From CAIKZZ01 sp036742455 (GTDB lineage Bacteria > Pseudomonadota > Gammaproteobacteria > Steroidobacterales > Steroidobacteraceae): 10,310 nucleotides of DNA. The position numbers were made by a program, and so were the translations under genes. The notes beneath the pieces were generated by a model, which worked only from the letters and a program-made list of their open reading frames with translations, did not search any database and was not told the origin of the DNA. Of the stretch, positions 1-5,712 are shown piece after piece (the first letter of the stretch is position 1; every line of letters starts with the position of its first letter). The DNA is taken from assembly GCA_036742455.1 (NCBI GenBank), contig DAINQU010000045.1, forward strand, positions 1 to 10,310, written 5' to 3'.

Positions 1-55
1 CCGTTGCCCAGATTCGTGATTTTCAAGCTCGCCCCGGCATAGGCAGCACCCGCCG
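1..55. repeat. 55-bp terminal direct repeat, left copy (circular contig overlap)
   Basis: These bases are identical to the last 55 of the window. A coding frame continues without a break across the join, so the repeat is best read as an assembly overlap of a circular or circularly permuted molecule, not a biological terminal repeat. The unique circle is 10,255 bp. The right copy is at 10256-10310. Confidence 0.93.
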
Positions 56-107
56 CAAAAATGATGGAGGCCGAAAACTCAAAAAGTTTGATCGGGTCAA
101 ATGGCAT
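1..107 (-). CDS. N-terminal part of a 79-aa membrane-anchored coiled-coil protein that crosses the circle join
   Basis: The gene starts with ATG at 107-105, sharing one base with the TAA of the preceding gene (TAATG), behind a GGGG-type ribosome site. It continues from base 1 into the stretch ending at 10123. The joined protein is 79 aa: a short polar start (MPFDPIKLFE), one hydrophobic segment at about residues 11-28, then a charged helical tail. It sits directly before the holin gene with tight coupling, so an inner-membrane lysis partner (spanin-like) or a small virion membrane protein are both possible. I do not recognise the family. This part encodes roughly residues 1-36. Confidence 0.8.
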   Translation of the reverse strand, partial: MPFDPIKLFEFSASIIFAAGAAYAGASLKITNLGN

Positions 108-559
108 TAGAGCCCCGGCGGAAGCGTGTTCAGGAAATTATCGCCATATGTTCGCGTGCGATCCGGTGCCAGAGCTGCGCGCGCGGGCTGGTATTGCGTC
201 GTTGGCGTTGCCACCGGCGTGCCATCGCCCGGATGCATCAGGTCGTACAGATTCCCGCCGAGCCAGTCACCCAGCGATTCGAGCGTGCCGCCCGATAGCT
301 TGTTTGTGACGTTAGCCAGCGAGCCAATCGGGCCAAATCCCGCATAGACCGAATCACCGTTTAGGTTGTAAGGGTCTCTCGGATCGGAATTTAAAAAGCT
401 GCTGCCCAGCGTAGACGCGCCCGAGCTGATCGAGTCACCCACGGAGCCGATTGCGGAGCTCACGCCACTTGCGGCCCGCTTTGAGAGCCAGTAGATGCCA
501 CCAATAGCAACCACGCCGAGCACCGCATAACCCGCAGCTTTCGTGTTTAAGAAATTCAT
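107..559 (-). CDS. membrane-anchored virion protein candidate, 150 aa
   Basis: The protein has a hydrophobic segment near the N-terminus (about residues 8-25, AAGYAVLGVVAIGGIYWLS) followed by a basic KR, which predicts a short outside or inside end and a long soluble part of about 120 residues rich in Gly, Ser, Asn and Pro. The last 50 residues look disordered. It starts with ATG behind a GGTGAG ribosome site that overlaps the stop of the previous gene, and its own stop overlaps the next start. The family is not recognised. Its place in a long run of similar single-segment proteins behind the capsid gene suggests a component of the internal membrane of a PM2-like virion. That role is inference from architecture and position only. 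Confidence 0.75.
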   Translation of the reverse strand: MNFLNTKAAGYAVLGVVAIGGIYWLSKRAASGVSSAIGSVGDSISSGASTLGSSFLNSDPRDPYNLNGDSVYAGFGPIGSLANVTNKLSGGTLESLGDWLGGNLYDLMHPGDGTPVATPTTQYQPARAALAPDRTRTYGDNFLNTLPPGL

Positions 560-563
560 GCGC

Positions 564-800
564 TCACCACTGGCCAGAAATGTTCACACCGTAATTTGCC
601 GACGCGCGCCCTTCGCTGTTCCCCGGCAGACTGCTATCAATCGAGCCCATCATGCCTGGGCGATTTGGCCCCTTCGCAGTAGCTGCATCATCAGGATAAA
701 AAACGGAATTAGACGCCCAGCCCTGCGGGGCCGTTTGCCGGTTTGACCACCAAACAGCGACGCCCAGGGCGCCGATCAGTACCCAGTGAATTTTTTTCAT
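564..800 (-). CDS. small N-anchored virion membrane protein candidate, 78 aa
   Basis: It starts MKKIHWVLIGALGVAVWW: two lysines, then a hydrophobic segment at about residues 4-19, then a polar, Gly/Ser/Asn-rich tail. This could be a signal anchor, and no convincing lipobox cysteine is present. It begins four bases after the previous stop, with a weak GGA ribosome site over that stop, and ends four bases before the next start, so it is tightly co-translated. The family is not recognised. The shape matches the small single-span proteins of the PM2 internal membrane, but that comparison is by size and topology only. Confidence 0.75.
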   Translation of the reverse strand: MKKIHWVLIGALGVAVWWSNRQTAPQGWASNSVFYPDDAATAKGPNRPGMMGSIDSSLPGNSEGRASANYGVNISGQW

Positions 801-804
801 GCTG

Positions 805-1023
805 TTAATTCCATCCGTTTTGATACTGGGGCTTTATGCCGAACAAAAAGCCGCCTAAATCGGCATTTGGATCGTTGGTCGGTGGTGACGATAGATTTGG
901 GCTGCTCGAGGCCGGTGGCACACCGGAGCCGCTCGGAGCCGACGAGCTCGAGCGCGTCCACCAGTACCACGCGCCCACTGCCGCAGCTGCCGCCGCCAAA
1001 TAAAGCCACTGCTTTTTGCTCAT
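805..1023 (-). CDS. small N-anchored virion membrane protein candidate, 72 aa
   Basis: I chose the ATG at 1023, which overlaps the TGA of the upstream gene as ATGA; a longer reading from 1083 would overlap that gene by 60 bases and adds an arginine-rich stretch that reads as out-of-frame shadow. The protein starts MSKKQWLYL, has an Ala/Trp-rich hydrophobic segment at about residues 5-22 (LAAAAAAVGAWYWW), and then a Ser/Pro-rich tail of some 50 residues with a C-terminal aromatic patch (GFLFGIKPQYQNGW). Family not recognised; a virion membrane role is inferred from topology and from its place between the hydrolase-like gene and other anchored proteins. Confidence 0.75.
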   Translation of the reverse strand: MSKKQWLYLAAAAAAVGAWYWWTRSSSSAPSGSGVPPASSSPNLSSPPTNDPNADLGGFLFGIKPQYQNGWN

Positions 1024-1643
1024 GAATGCGCCCATGCGTCTAAATCGTTCGGATCGTAGGGGTTCTGTCCGTTTTCGTGCCAAATCACAGCCGACACCAG
1101 CGCCGTGATATTCGCAGAAACATCAAAAGCCGCATCCGGTGCGATGCCCAGACGAGCCGACACGTCATTAACGTAAGCAGTGGTTAAATTCTCGGTTGGT
1201 GGCGCCCAGTGCGTAATGATGTCTCGGATGGTCTTATACCCATAATCTCTATATCGCAAGAGCTGGCGCGCAAGCGCACGTACTCCGTGCTGATCGTCCA
1301 CATACACCGCATAACCACCGTCGTTGTCGGTCTGTCCGTCCCACGCTCGAACCGGTGGTAGGTAACGCAAATTCCCGGGGTTGTGGTTGCGAATGCCGCG
1401 AGTGGATCCGGTCACGGTGGCGATTACTCCGCCGAGGCTCGGCAAATCGATTTGCAGCGCGCCAATGTCAATATCCGGCGGGGGCGTTGCGGAATCATCT
1501 GCTCCGGTGCCCGCATCGGTTCCGGCATCGGTTCCATCGGGTACGGTATCCGCTGCCGCCGACGCTTTGCGCGAATAGAGCAGCGCACCGATGCCAACGG
1601 CAGCGGCTCCGATCCATAACCACAATTTGCCTGAGTCACTCAT
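1020..1643 (-). CDS. membrane-anchored virion peptidoglycan-hydrolase-like protein, 207 aa
   Basis: The order is an N-terminal membrane segment (about residues 7-24, LWLWIGAAAVGIGALLY), a low-complexity Thr/Asp/Gly linker with a repeated GTDAGTDAGTGAD stretch (about 35-60), then a globular domain at about 80-205. That domain carries the RGIRNHNPGNLRY signature near residue 82, shared with phage virion-associated muralytic or structural proteins, and ends in a conserved-looking WHENGQNPY. Known members of this motif family act on the cell wall during entry. I infer that this protein sits in the viral membrane with the enzyme part exposed, and that it is used for entry and perhaps exit, since no separate endolysin is visible in the genome. 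The exact reaction (transglycosylase or other) cannot be settled from the motif alone. Confidence 0.75.
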   Translation of the reverse strand: MSDSGKLWLWIGAAAVGIGALLYSRKASAAADTVPDGTDAGTDAGTGADDSATPPPDIDIGALQIDLPSLGGVIATVTGSTRGIRNHNPGNLRYLPPVRAWDGQTDNDGGYAVYVDDQHGVRALARQLLRYRDYGYKTIRDIITHWAPPTENLTTAYVNDVSARLGIAPDAAFDVSANITALVSAVIWHENGQNPYDPNDLDAWAHS

Positions 1644-1649
1644 GCGCCC

Positions 1650-2132
1650 TTAGTTGGTTGAATACGCGCAGCTCGCCATGTTCCAACCCATCTGGCCCGT
1701 GGCTGTCCACGCCGTATATTGCGGATTTTTATACAGCGACCAAGTAGTGCCGGAAGTGATCGAAAGAATGCCTGGGCCCGTTTGCGATACGGTGTTATCA
1801 AGCACGTTGTCCATTATGCAAGACCAAGTTCGAGAGGCTTGGATGTTTGCAGGAAATCCAGAAATAACGTGCAGCGTTGTGGTGCTAGTGCATGCCGTGT
1901 TTCCGACAAGCGTCACATGCACAAGCGTGCCGACTTTGGAATAAAAACCGGTGCCGGTAGTGGTGAGTGAACAGCCCGAAAGTGTCCAGGTAAAAGTGCC
2001 GCTTGAGCTCGGGAATCCGCCCGCCTGAGCATGCGCCGGACGCGATCCGCAAAAGCCGAAAGCTATTGCGATAAACGCGCAAGCGATAGCGATATAAAGA
2101 CGCTTTTTGTTCGCAACAATGATTGTCCACAT
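1650..2132 (-). CDS. secreted or anchored beta-rich protein with tail-fibre-like domain, 160 aa; receptor-binding candidate
   Basis: A long signal-type N-terminus (KKR, hydrophobic core about residues 12-27) ends in AHA followed by QA, a good signal-peptidase site near residue 35. The rest (about 44-160) is beta-rich and resembles a C-terminal module often seen in phage tail fibres: a GTFTWTLS start, a GTGFYSKVGTLVHVTL strand pair, and an ISGFPA turn. Four cysteines in the mature part (54, 81, 105, 155) could form disulfides, which fits export to the periplasm. The start ATG has only a weak GAGAA ribosome site. A receptor-binding spike role is inference. The alternative is that the hydrophobic part stays as a membrane anchor. 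Confidence 0.65.
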   Translation of the reverse strand: MWTIIVANKKRLYIAIACAFIAIAFGFCGSRPAHAQAGGFPSSSGTFTWTLSGCSLTTTGTGFYSKVGTLVHVTLVGNTACTSTTTLHVISGFPANIQASRTWSCIMDNVLDNTVSQTGPGILSITSGTTWSLYKNPQYTAWTATGQMGWNMASCAYSTN

Positions 2133-2141
2133 AGCCGTTTC

Positions 2142-2720
2142 TCACATTTCGTAGAAAACGTAATACGCAATTGCTACAGCGTTGGGGTTGTAAACCTCCA
2201 TTGCGGAGCTGTTATGTAGTGTGATGAATGTACCGGGTTGCAATTCGATGCCAGAAGTTCCCGTAGCTCCTTGCCCTCTTATGCGAATAGATCCGGACTG
2301 CGTAGACGGGACTCCAACGGTGACGCGCTTTTGGTTTGTGACGTAGGGGACGCTCACCGTTGCCAGTGAAGCCACGGAAAGATCCGCTGTTCCGCCGTTG
2401 GTTGCGGTAGCTGTTGGATAAGCAAACGTGGTGCCCACAAGTGACACGGCGCCCGCGAAAGTAACATCACCATCACCGACAGCGACCGAAACTGTCTGAG
2501 CTGTTGCCGATGACACCGCCCAGAAATCAGCGACGTAATCAAGCGTTGCTTTAAATCCCGATCCTACGCCGTTAAATTTTTCGATTGCGTTGGCACTGTT
2601 TACGCGCGTTGCCTGCACGTTCACCGTGCTGGCTGCGGTTTGAATGTAAAAGTGAGAGCCACGCGGGAAATACACCGTGCCACCGGCGGGAATCGATGCC
2701 GTTAATACTTCCGTAGTCAC
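2142..2720 (-). CDS. beta-structured virion protein, spike or penton candidate, 192 aa
   Basis: The start is GTG with GGAG nine bases upstream. The sequence is almost wholly beta-strand and turn, with no membrane segment and no cysteine. It seems to fall into two halves: residues 1-85 (PAGGTVYFPRGSHFYIQTA then a VSVAVGDGDV end) and about 105-192 (RVTVGVP to YNPNAVAIAYYVFYE). The second half looks like a small beta-sandwich of the type found in phage capsid decoration or spike proteins. PM2 has its vertex spike P1 among the virion proteins; this gene and the following 160-aa gene are the only beta-rich soluble candidates for vertex roles here. No sequence family was recognised with certainty. 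Confidence 0.6.
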   Translation of the reverse strand: MTTEVLTASIPAGGTVYFPRGSHFYIQTAASTVNVQATRVNSANAIEKFNGVGSGFKATLDYVADFWAVSSATAQTVSVAVGDGDVTFAGAVSLVGTTFAYPTATATNGGTADLSVASLATVSVPYVTNQKRVTVGVPSTQSGSIRIRGQGATGTSGIELQPGTFITLHNSSAMEVYNPNAVAIAYYVFYEM

Positions 2721-2722
2721 TT

Positions 2723-3223
2723 TTACTTACTCCGCGCCAGAGCCCAAACACCCACCGCAGCCGCTACCGCAACCGCTGCATACTTCGCCACCTTCACCGC
2801 GTTTGCACCGTCCGACGCGGAGTTTTGCTGCGCCACTGCCGAAAGAGACGCCACCGCGTTTTGCGTCACCCGATCGTTTGCGGTCGCAGCCGCTTGCGCA
2901 ATATCCGAAACAGCGGTAATCGCATCGTGTCCCAGCGTTAGGCTTGACTGATAGGCCGCGGTGGCGTGGTCTAGCCCGCTGTTTGCGATCACTTCGCCCG
3001 CGTAAATCGCTTGACGCGCCGTTGCCTGGGCGTCAGCGTTCGCCGACGTTTGTGAGGAAATAGCCGCAACCGTGATGTCACGAGCAGCTTTCAGTGCGCC
3101 CTGATCGGTGACAGATACGACATTGTTAGAGCCCGCAAACGTAAGCCCCGAGCCGCCCTGCACGTTTTGCGTGCTGGTGAGCTGTTGCTGCGTGGAGGCT
3201 GTCGATGATGACGAGCCCGACAT
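2723..3223 (-). CDS. tail-anchored Ala-rich helical virion protein, 166 aa
   Basis: The N-terminus is Ser/Thr/Gln-rich and probably flexible (1-28). Residues about 40-140 are Ala-rich with heptad-like spacing, likely a long helix or coiled coil. A C-terminal hydrophobic segment (about 146-163, KYAAVAVAAAVGVWALA) ends in RSK, making it a tail-anchored protein. The start ATG lies behind GGAATAA, where the previous stop sits. In a membrane-containing virion such a protein could bridge the membrane and the capsid shell. That is inference; I do not recognise the family. Confidence 0.7.
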   Translation of the reverse strand: MSGSSSSTASTQQQLTSTQNVQGGSGLTFAGSNNVVSVTDQGALKAARDITVAAISSQTSANADAQATARQAIYAGEVIANSGLDHATAAYQSSLTLGHDAITAVSDIAQAAATANDRVTQNAVASLSAVAQQNSASDGANAVKVAKYAAVAVAAAVGVWALARSK

Positions 3224-3227
3224 GCGG

Positions 3228-3401
3228 TTATTCCTTCGTCATTCCAGCGTTCAGGATCAGACGCGGCACACCGCCGCCACGCGGCTGCGGGCCGCGCGTT
3301 TGCGCCATCGCTCGAGCGGGCCCGTGCGCAGTATGCGCAACCGCTTTCGGCATCGAGCGCTTGACACCACCGACGCCGGTTTTACTGCTCATTCCACTCA
3401 T
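3228..3401 (-). CDS. small basic Gly/Pro-rich protein, 57 aa
   Basis: This short gene is supported mainly by its ribosome site: GAGGTAA lies six bases before the ATG at 3401, one of the best in the window, and it fills exactly the gap between two coupled genes (20-base overlap upstream, four bases to the next start). The product begins MSGMSSKTGVGG and is rich in Arg, Lys, Gly and Pro with no membrane segment. It may be a DNA- or membrane-binding minor virion protein. No family is recognised. The later internal ATG at position 4 could also serve as start. Confidence 0.65.
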   Translation of the reverse strand: MSGMSSKTGVGGVKRSMPKAVAHTAHGPARAMAQTRGPQPRGGGVPRLILNAGMTKE

Positions 3402-3804
3402 TTTCGTTTACCTCGCAACGATAGACCGTTTGTTCCGGCTGAAAACCGTAAGCGGAAAGAATCCGCGCGAGTCCCGGCCGGTTTGTAAAAAACCGAATTC
3501 CACGAAAGCCACTGCGCCGAGCCGCTGCGAAAATATGCGGTGCATATTCGCGCAACCCTTCGCCCTGGAAGCAGCACACCACCAGATCGCCGGATTCCTC
3601 GCGCGTTACCATCCACGCGCGCCCGCCATCGAAACGCCAGAGCTCGAGCACGCCGAGCTGCACACCGCTCACAATCGAATCGTGATCGCGGTAGTACGTC
3701 TGCGATAAACCCTGCTCCGCCTGCTGGCACCAGCCCAGTATCTTTTCGATTACCGGCGGATGAGCAGAAGCGCGGCTATCAATATGGCAGCCGGTAACAT
3801 CCAA
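3382..3804 (-). CDS. GNAT-acetyltransferase-like protein, about 140 aa, TTG start
   Basis: The fold pattern is GNAT-like: a strand pair at about residues 50-66 (VLELWRFDGGRAWMV), a strand then loop FQGEGLREY (about 79-87) at the usual acetyl-CoA loop position, a helix (88-98), the strand GIRFFTN and a helix plus AYGF turn (about 102-121). Similar short GNAT-like proteins occur in phage structural regions, with no settled substrate. The start is uncertain. The frame opens with TTG at 3804 behind GGAGGGG, inside the previous gene's last 55 bases, and no in-frame ATG exists nearby. Membrane segments are absent. It could modify a virion protein or host factor; the substrate is unknown. Confidence 0.55.
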   Translation of the reverse strand: MDVTGCHIDSRASAHPPVIEKILGWCQQAEQGLSQTYYRDHDSIVSGVQLGVLELWRFDGGRAWMVTREESGDLVVCCFQGEGLREYAPHIFAAARRSGFRGIRFFTNRPGLARILSAYGFQPEQTVYRCEVNENEWNEQ

Positions 3805-3965
3805 TTTTGCGCCCCTCCGGAGCTGGCATAGCCCGCCCCCATCCCGCCGCTACTGGCGTACACCGGGGATCCGATGCCGCCAATAGAAACGGGGCCGAAC
3901 ATGCCGCCTCCCGCATCGCCCGACTTTGCCGAGCTGCTCGCGGAAAATGACAAGCTAGGGATCAT
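3750..3965 (-). CDS. small tail-anchored virion protein, 71 aa
   Basis: A Ser/Gly/Ala-rich polar stretch (1-53) is followed by a C-terminal hydrophobic helix (about 55-69, WMLPAAILIAALLLI) ending in RR. The start ATG overlaps the preceding gene's stop as ATGA, with AGGAAAGC upstream. The layout (disordered Gly-rich body and a tail anchor) matches its upstream neighbour, so the two may be related by function in the viral membrane. Family not recognised. Confidence 0.7.
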   Translation of the reverse strand: MIPSLSFSASSSAKSGDAGGGMFGPVSIGGIGSPVYASSGGMGAGYASSGGAQNWMLPAAILIAALLLIRR

Positions 3966-4345
3966 GCTTTCCTCAACACGAAAAAGCCCACCAAAAGCAC
4001 GCCAGCGATCAGAAGCAGAGAATTATTCCCGCTGCTTTCCGTGGTCAGCGTGCCGCCGACGGATCGCGCTCCCGTGGTGAAATAGTGCGAGCCGCCAGCG
4101 GTGCCGTATTGCACGCGCATCCCCGGCTGCGTCGTGGACAGATACTTAGCCGTTTGTCCGTCAATGTAGGCATTAACGCCCGACTGCAGGACATTGGTTA
4201 GCGTCTGCCACGCGCCACCGTTTGCCGGATTTGTAGATGCGCTCGGGCCGGTAACATCCGGCAGCGTCACATACGAATAGTCCGGTGCAAACGGTGTGAC
4301 GTTAAAGCTCGGATCCGTTGCCGGATCAGTTGCTGTCGGATCCAT
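3962..4345 (-). CDS. tail-anchored virion protein, 127 aa
   Basis: It is the first gene after the major capsid protein, with AAGGGG about seven bases before its ATG. The N-terminal 45 residues are acidic and Pro/Thr-rich (DPTATDPATDPS), the middle is soluble with an LQSGVNAYIDGQTA helix, and the C-terminus is a hydrophobic helix (about 107-125, NSLLLIAGVLLVGFFVLR) ending in KA. A protein anchored in the internal membrane with an arm reaching the capsid would fit. No family is recognised. Confidence 0.7.
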   Translation of the reverse strand: MDPTATDPATDPSFNVTPFAPDYSYVTLPDVTGPSASTNPANGGAWQTLTNVLQSGVNAYIDGQTAKYLSTTQPGMRVQYGTAGGSHYFTTGARSVGGTLTTESSGNNSLLLIAGVLLVGFFVLRKA

Positions 4346-4357
4346 TTCGAGCCCCTT

Positions 4358-5215
4358 TTAGATGCCGCCGAGCACTGCGTAAACGTCCGAATAGACGGTA
4401 TGGGTACCGGCACCGGATGCGGTCAGCAAGAATTGGAAATTAGCAAGCGTACCGTCAGCGTTACGGGTCGGAATCGCGTCAGCCTGGTTGTTATCAACGA
4501 GGAAATCGGCAGCGATCATTCCCGACTGCGCAACCTTCGCATAGTCCTTCTGTACGAAAGAAGCGCGCGCGTTGGAGATGAGTTCGTAAATATCGAGCGC
4601 GTTGCGCTTGATACGGGTAGACGTGAGCACCGACGAGAAAATAAACAACCGCTTAAGCAGCGAGTTTCCGCCCGAGCCCAAGTTAAGCGCAAACTGCGTT
4701 TCAGACGCCGACGTGGCTGCGCAAGTGGTTGGGATCAGCGCGCGAATCAACGGGGCAAGGTTAGGATTAAATCCGTTCTTTGCCGACGTGGACGCCGGAT
4801 CGCGCAGCTGCGACCACGAATCAAGCGCCGGGGTGGTCGCCGCGCCGATGTCCATTTCAACGACGAACGACGTAACGCCAGCCGCGTTCGTATCGATTGC
4901 GCCCAAGAGCTCGCCCTGCATTGAGCGGCTGTCAGGTTCCACAAAATCAACCGTCAAAAGCGACGTATTGCTAGTGTTGTTCAGCTGGTACGCCTGAATC
5001 GAATTTAAATTGGTACCCGAGATGTCACCAAAGGTCACTTTACCGTTCAAGCGCACGCGCAAAGCGTTCATCTGCGCATAGGTAAAGGTTCCCGAGCCGG
5101 TCGTATCCAAATAGATACGCTCAACGATATTGCCCAGCACCAGCGTGCTATTCAGCACTGCACGGGTTGAAGCTGCGACGTTAACAAATGGTTCGTTATG
5201 GCGGAGAAAACGCAC
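4358..5215 (-). CDS. major capsid protein, PM2 P2-like double jelly-roll, 285 aa
   Basis: This is the main shell protein, expected to form pseudo-hexameric trimers around an internal membrane. The N-terminal half matches my memory of the P2 coat family (P2_N): a short start, then NVAASTRAVLNSTLVLG, IVERIYLDTTGSGTF, ALRVRLNGKVTF, a loop, LLTVDFVEPDSRSMQ, and VVEMDIGAA near residue 123. The C-terminal half (about 150-285) would be the second jelly roll. Length is close to the 269 aa of PM2 P2. The start is GTG, with GGAGG nine bases before it, in an AT-rich leader after a 7-bp hairpin. It is the largest gene in the window and the best single clue to the virus type. Confidence 0.85.
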   Translation of the reverse strand: MRFLRHNEPFVNVAASTRAVLNSTLVLGNIVERIYLDTTGSGTFTYAQMNALRVRLNGKVTFGDISGTNLNSIQAYQLNNTSNTSLLTVDFVEPDSRSMQGELLGAIDTNAAGVTSFVVEMDIGAATTPALDSWSQLRDPASTSAKNGFNPNLAPLIRALIPTTCAATSASETQFALNLGSGGNSLLKRLFIFSSVLTSTRIKRNALDIYELISNARASFVQKDYAKVAQSGMIAADFLVDNNQADAIPTRNADGTLANFQFLLTASGAGTHTVYSDVYAVLGGI

Positions 5216-5255
5216 AGTGTTGCCCTCCCGGGCCGGTAGTTAATTGTTAATCGGA

Positions 5256-5273
5256 GCGGGCCGTGAGGCCCGC
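5256..5273 (-). promoter_or_regulatory. 7-bp perfect hairpin in the leader before the capsid gene
   Basis: The arms GCGGGCC (5256-5262) and GGCCCGC (5267-5273) close on a 4-base loop. No T-run follows on either strand, so it is not a normal terminator. It lies between the 35-aa gene and the capsid gene, before an AT-rich stretch and the GGAGG site. A 5'-stabilising or RNA-processing element for the capsid message is plausible but unproven. Confidence 0.4.
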
Positions 5274-5286
5274 ACCAAAAGCCGGA

Positions 5287-5394
5287 TCAGTTGCTGGCCG
5301 AGCCGTCAATCACCAACTTCTTCACAATCGGAATACGCACAGCGATAGCGACAGCGACGAGAGCCACAAGAGCCGTTTTCAAGTAGGACGACAT
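5287..5394 (-). CDS. 35-aa membrane peptide at the head of the late operon
   Basis: ATG at 5394 is preceded by AGGTG at good distance. The peptide begins MSSYLKTALVALVAVAIAV: one hydrophobic segment (about residues 7-19), then IPIVKKLVIDGSASN. It is the first gene after the terminator at 5418-5455 and lies just before the capsid gene. Very small single-span proteins are a normal part of PM2-like virion membranes, so a virion role is likely but inferred. It shares a 16-base sequence at its end with the gene just beyond the capsid gene. Confidence 0.65.
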   Translation of the reverse strand: MSSYLKTALVALVAVAIAVRIPIVKKLVIDGSASN

Positions 5395-5417
5395 ACAAGC
5401 ACCTGTTTCAGGGTTAC

Positions 5418-5455
5418 AAAAGAAACGGCCCCGACGCTACAGGTATCGGGGCCGT
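5418..5455 (-). terminator. intrinsic terminator closing the early leftward operon
   Basis: On the - strand a perfect 10-bp stem (ACGGCCCCGA with TCGGGGCCGT, loop of 11) runs straight into TTTCTTTT. It lies 41 bases beyond the stop of the 70-aa gene and before the 35-aa gene, so it separates the replication/packaging genes from the virion genes. Confidence 0.8.
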
Positions 5456-5495
5456 GCTGGCGGGCCGTGCTAGCACCGGCTAGGTGCGCGCGGCT

Positions 5496-5708
5496 CTATT
5501 TGTGATTGCGCACACTCTTTTCACCCTTAATGAGCCGCTGAATCTGCTCCTGCTCCGCTCGCTGCGCGCGTTTTACGTCCTTCCAATCGGATTCAGAGCC
5601 GCTTTGACGGGCTCTGTCTTTAGCCCGATCCGTAGCCGCCATGAGCTCATGCGCCGCGTTGTGTTCTTTCGCCACCATGCGCCGCGAGTGTTTGCCGTAT
5701 GAGTACAT
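5496..5708 (-). CDS. highly charged helical protein, 70 aa
   Basis: I chose the ATG at 5708, which has GGAGAT seven bases upstream and follows the ATPase stop by four bases; the longer frame to 5876 is inside the ATPase gene. The product is rich in Lys, Arg, Glu and His, starts MYSYGKHSRRM and looks almost all helical, with no membrane segment. It is the last gene before the early terminator. A nucleic-acid-binding or packaging accessory role is possible from charge and position. No family is recognised. Confidence 0.65.
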   Translation of the reverse strand: MYSYGKHSRRMVAKEHNAAHELMAATDRAKDRARQSGSESDWKDVKRAQRAEQEQIQRLIKGEKSVRNHK

Positions 5709-5712
5709 CGCA

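Noticed and set aside
1..55. True biological terminal repeat of a linear genome
   Set aside because: A reading frame crosses the join, the repeat length looks like an assembly k-mer, it is direct and not inverted as in tectiviruses, and no terminal-protein or protein-primed polymerase gene is present.
2123..2131. TTGTCCACA, one mismatch from a DnaA box
   Set aside because: Single copy in the signal-peptide-coding part of a virion gene, far from the iterons; chance is enough.
4400..4997. Open + strand frames of 131 and 174 codons opposite the capsid gene
   Set aside because: Composition is Arg-rich shadow of the capsid codons, without a ribosome site or recognisable domain.
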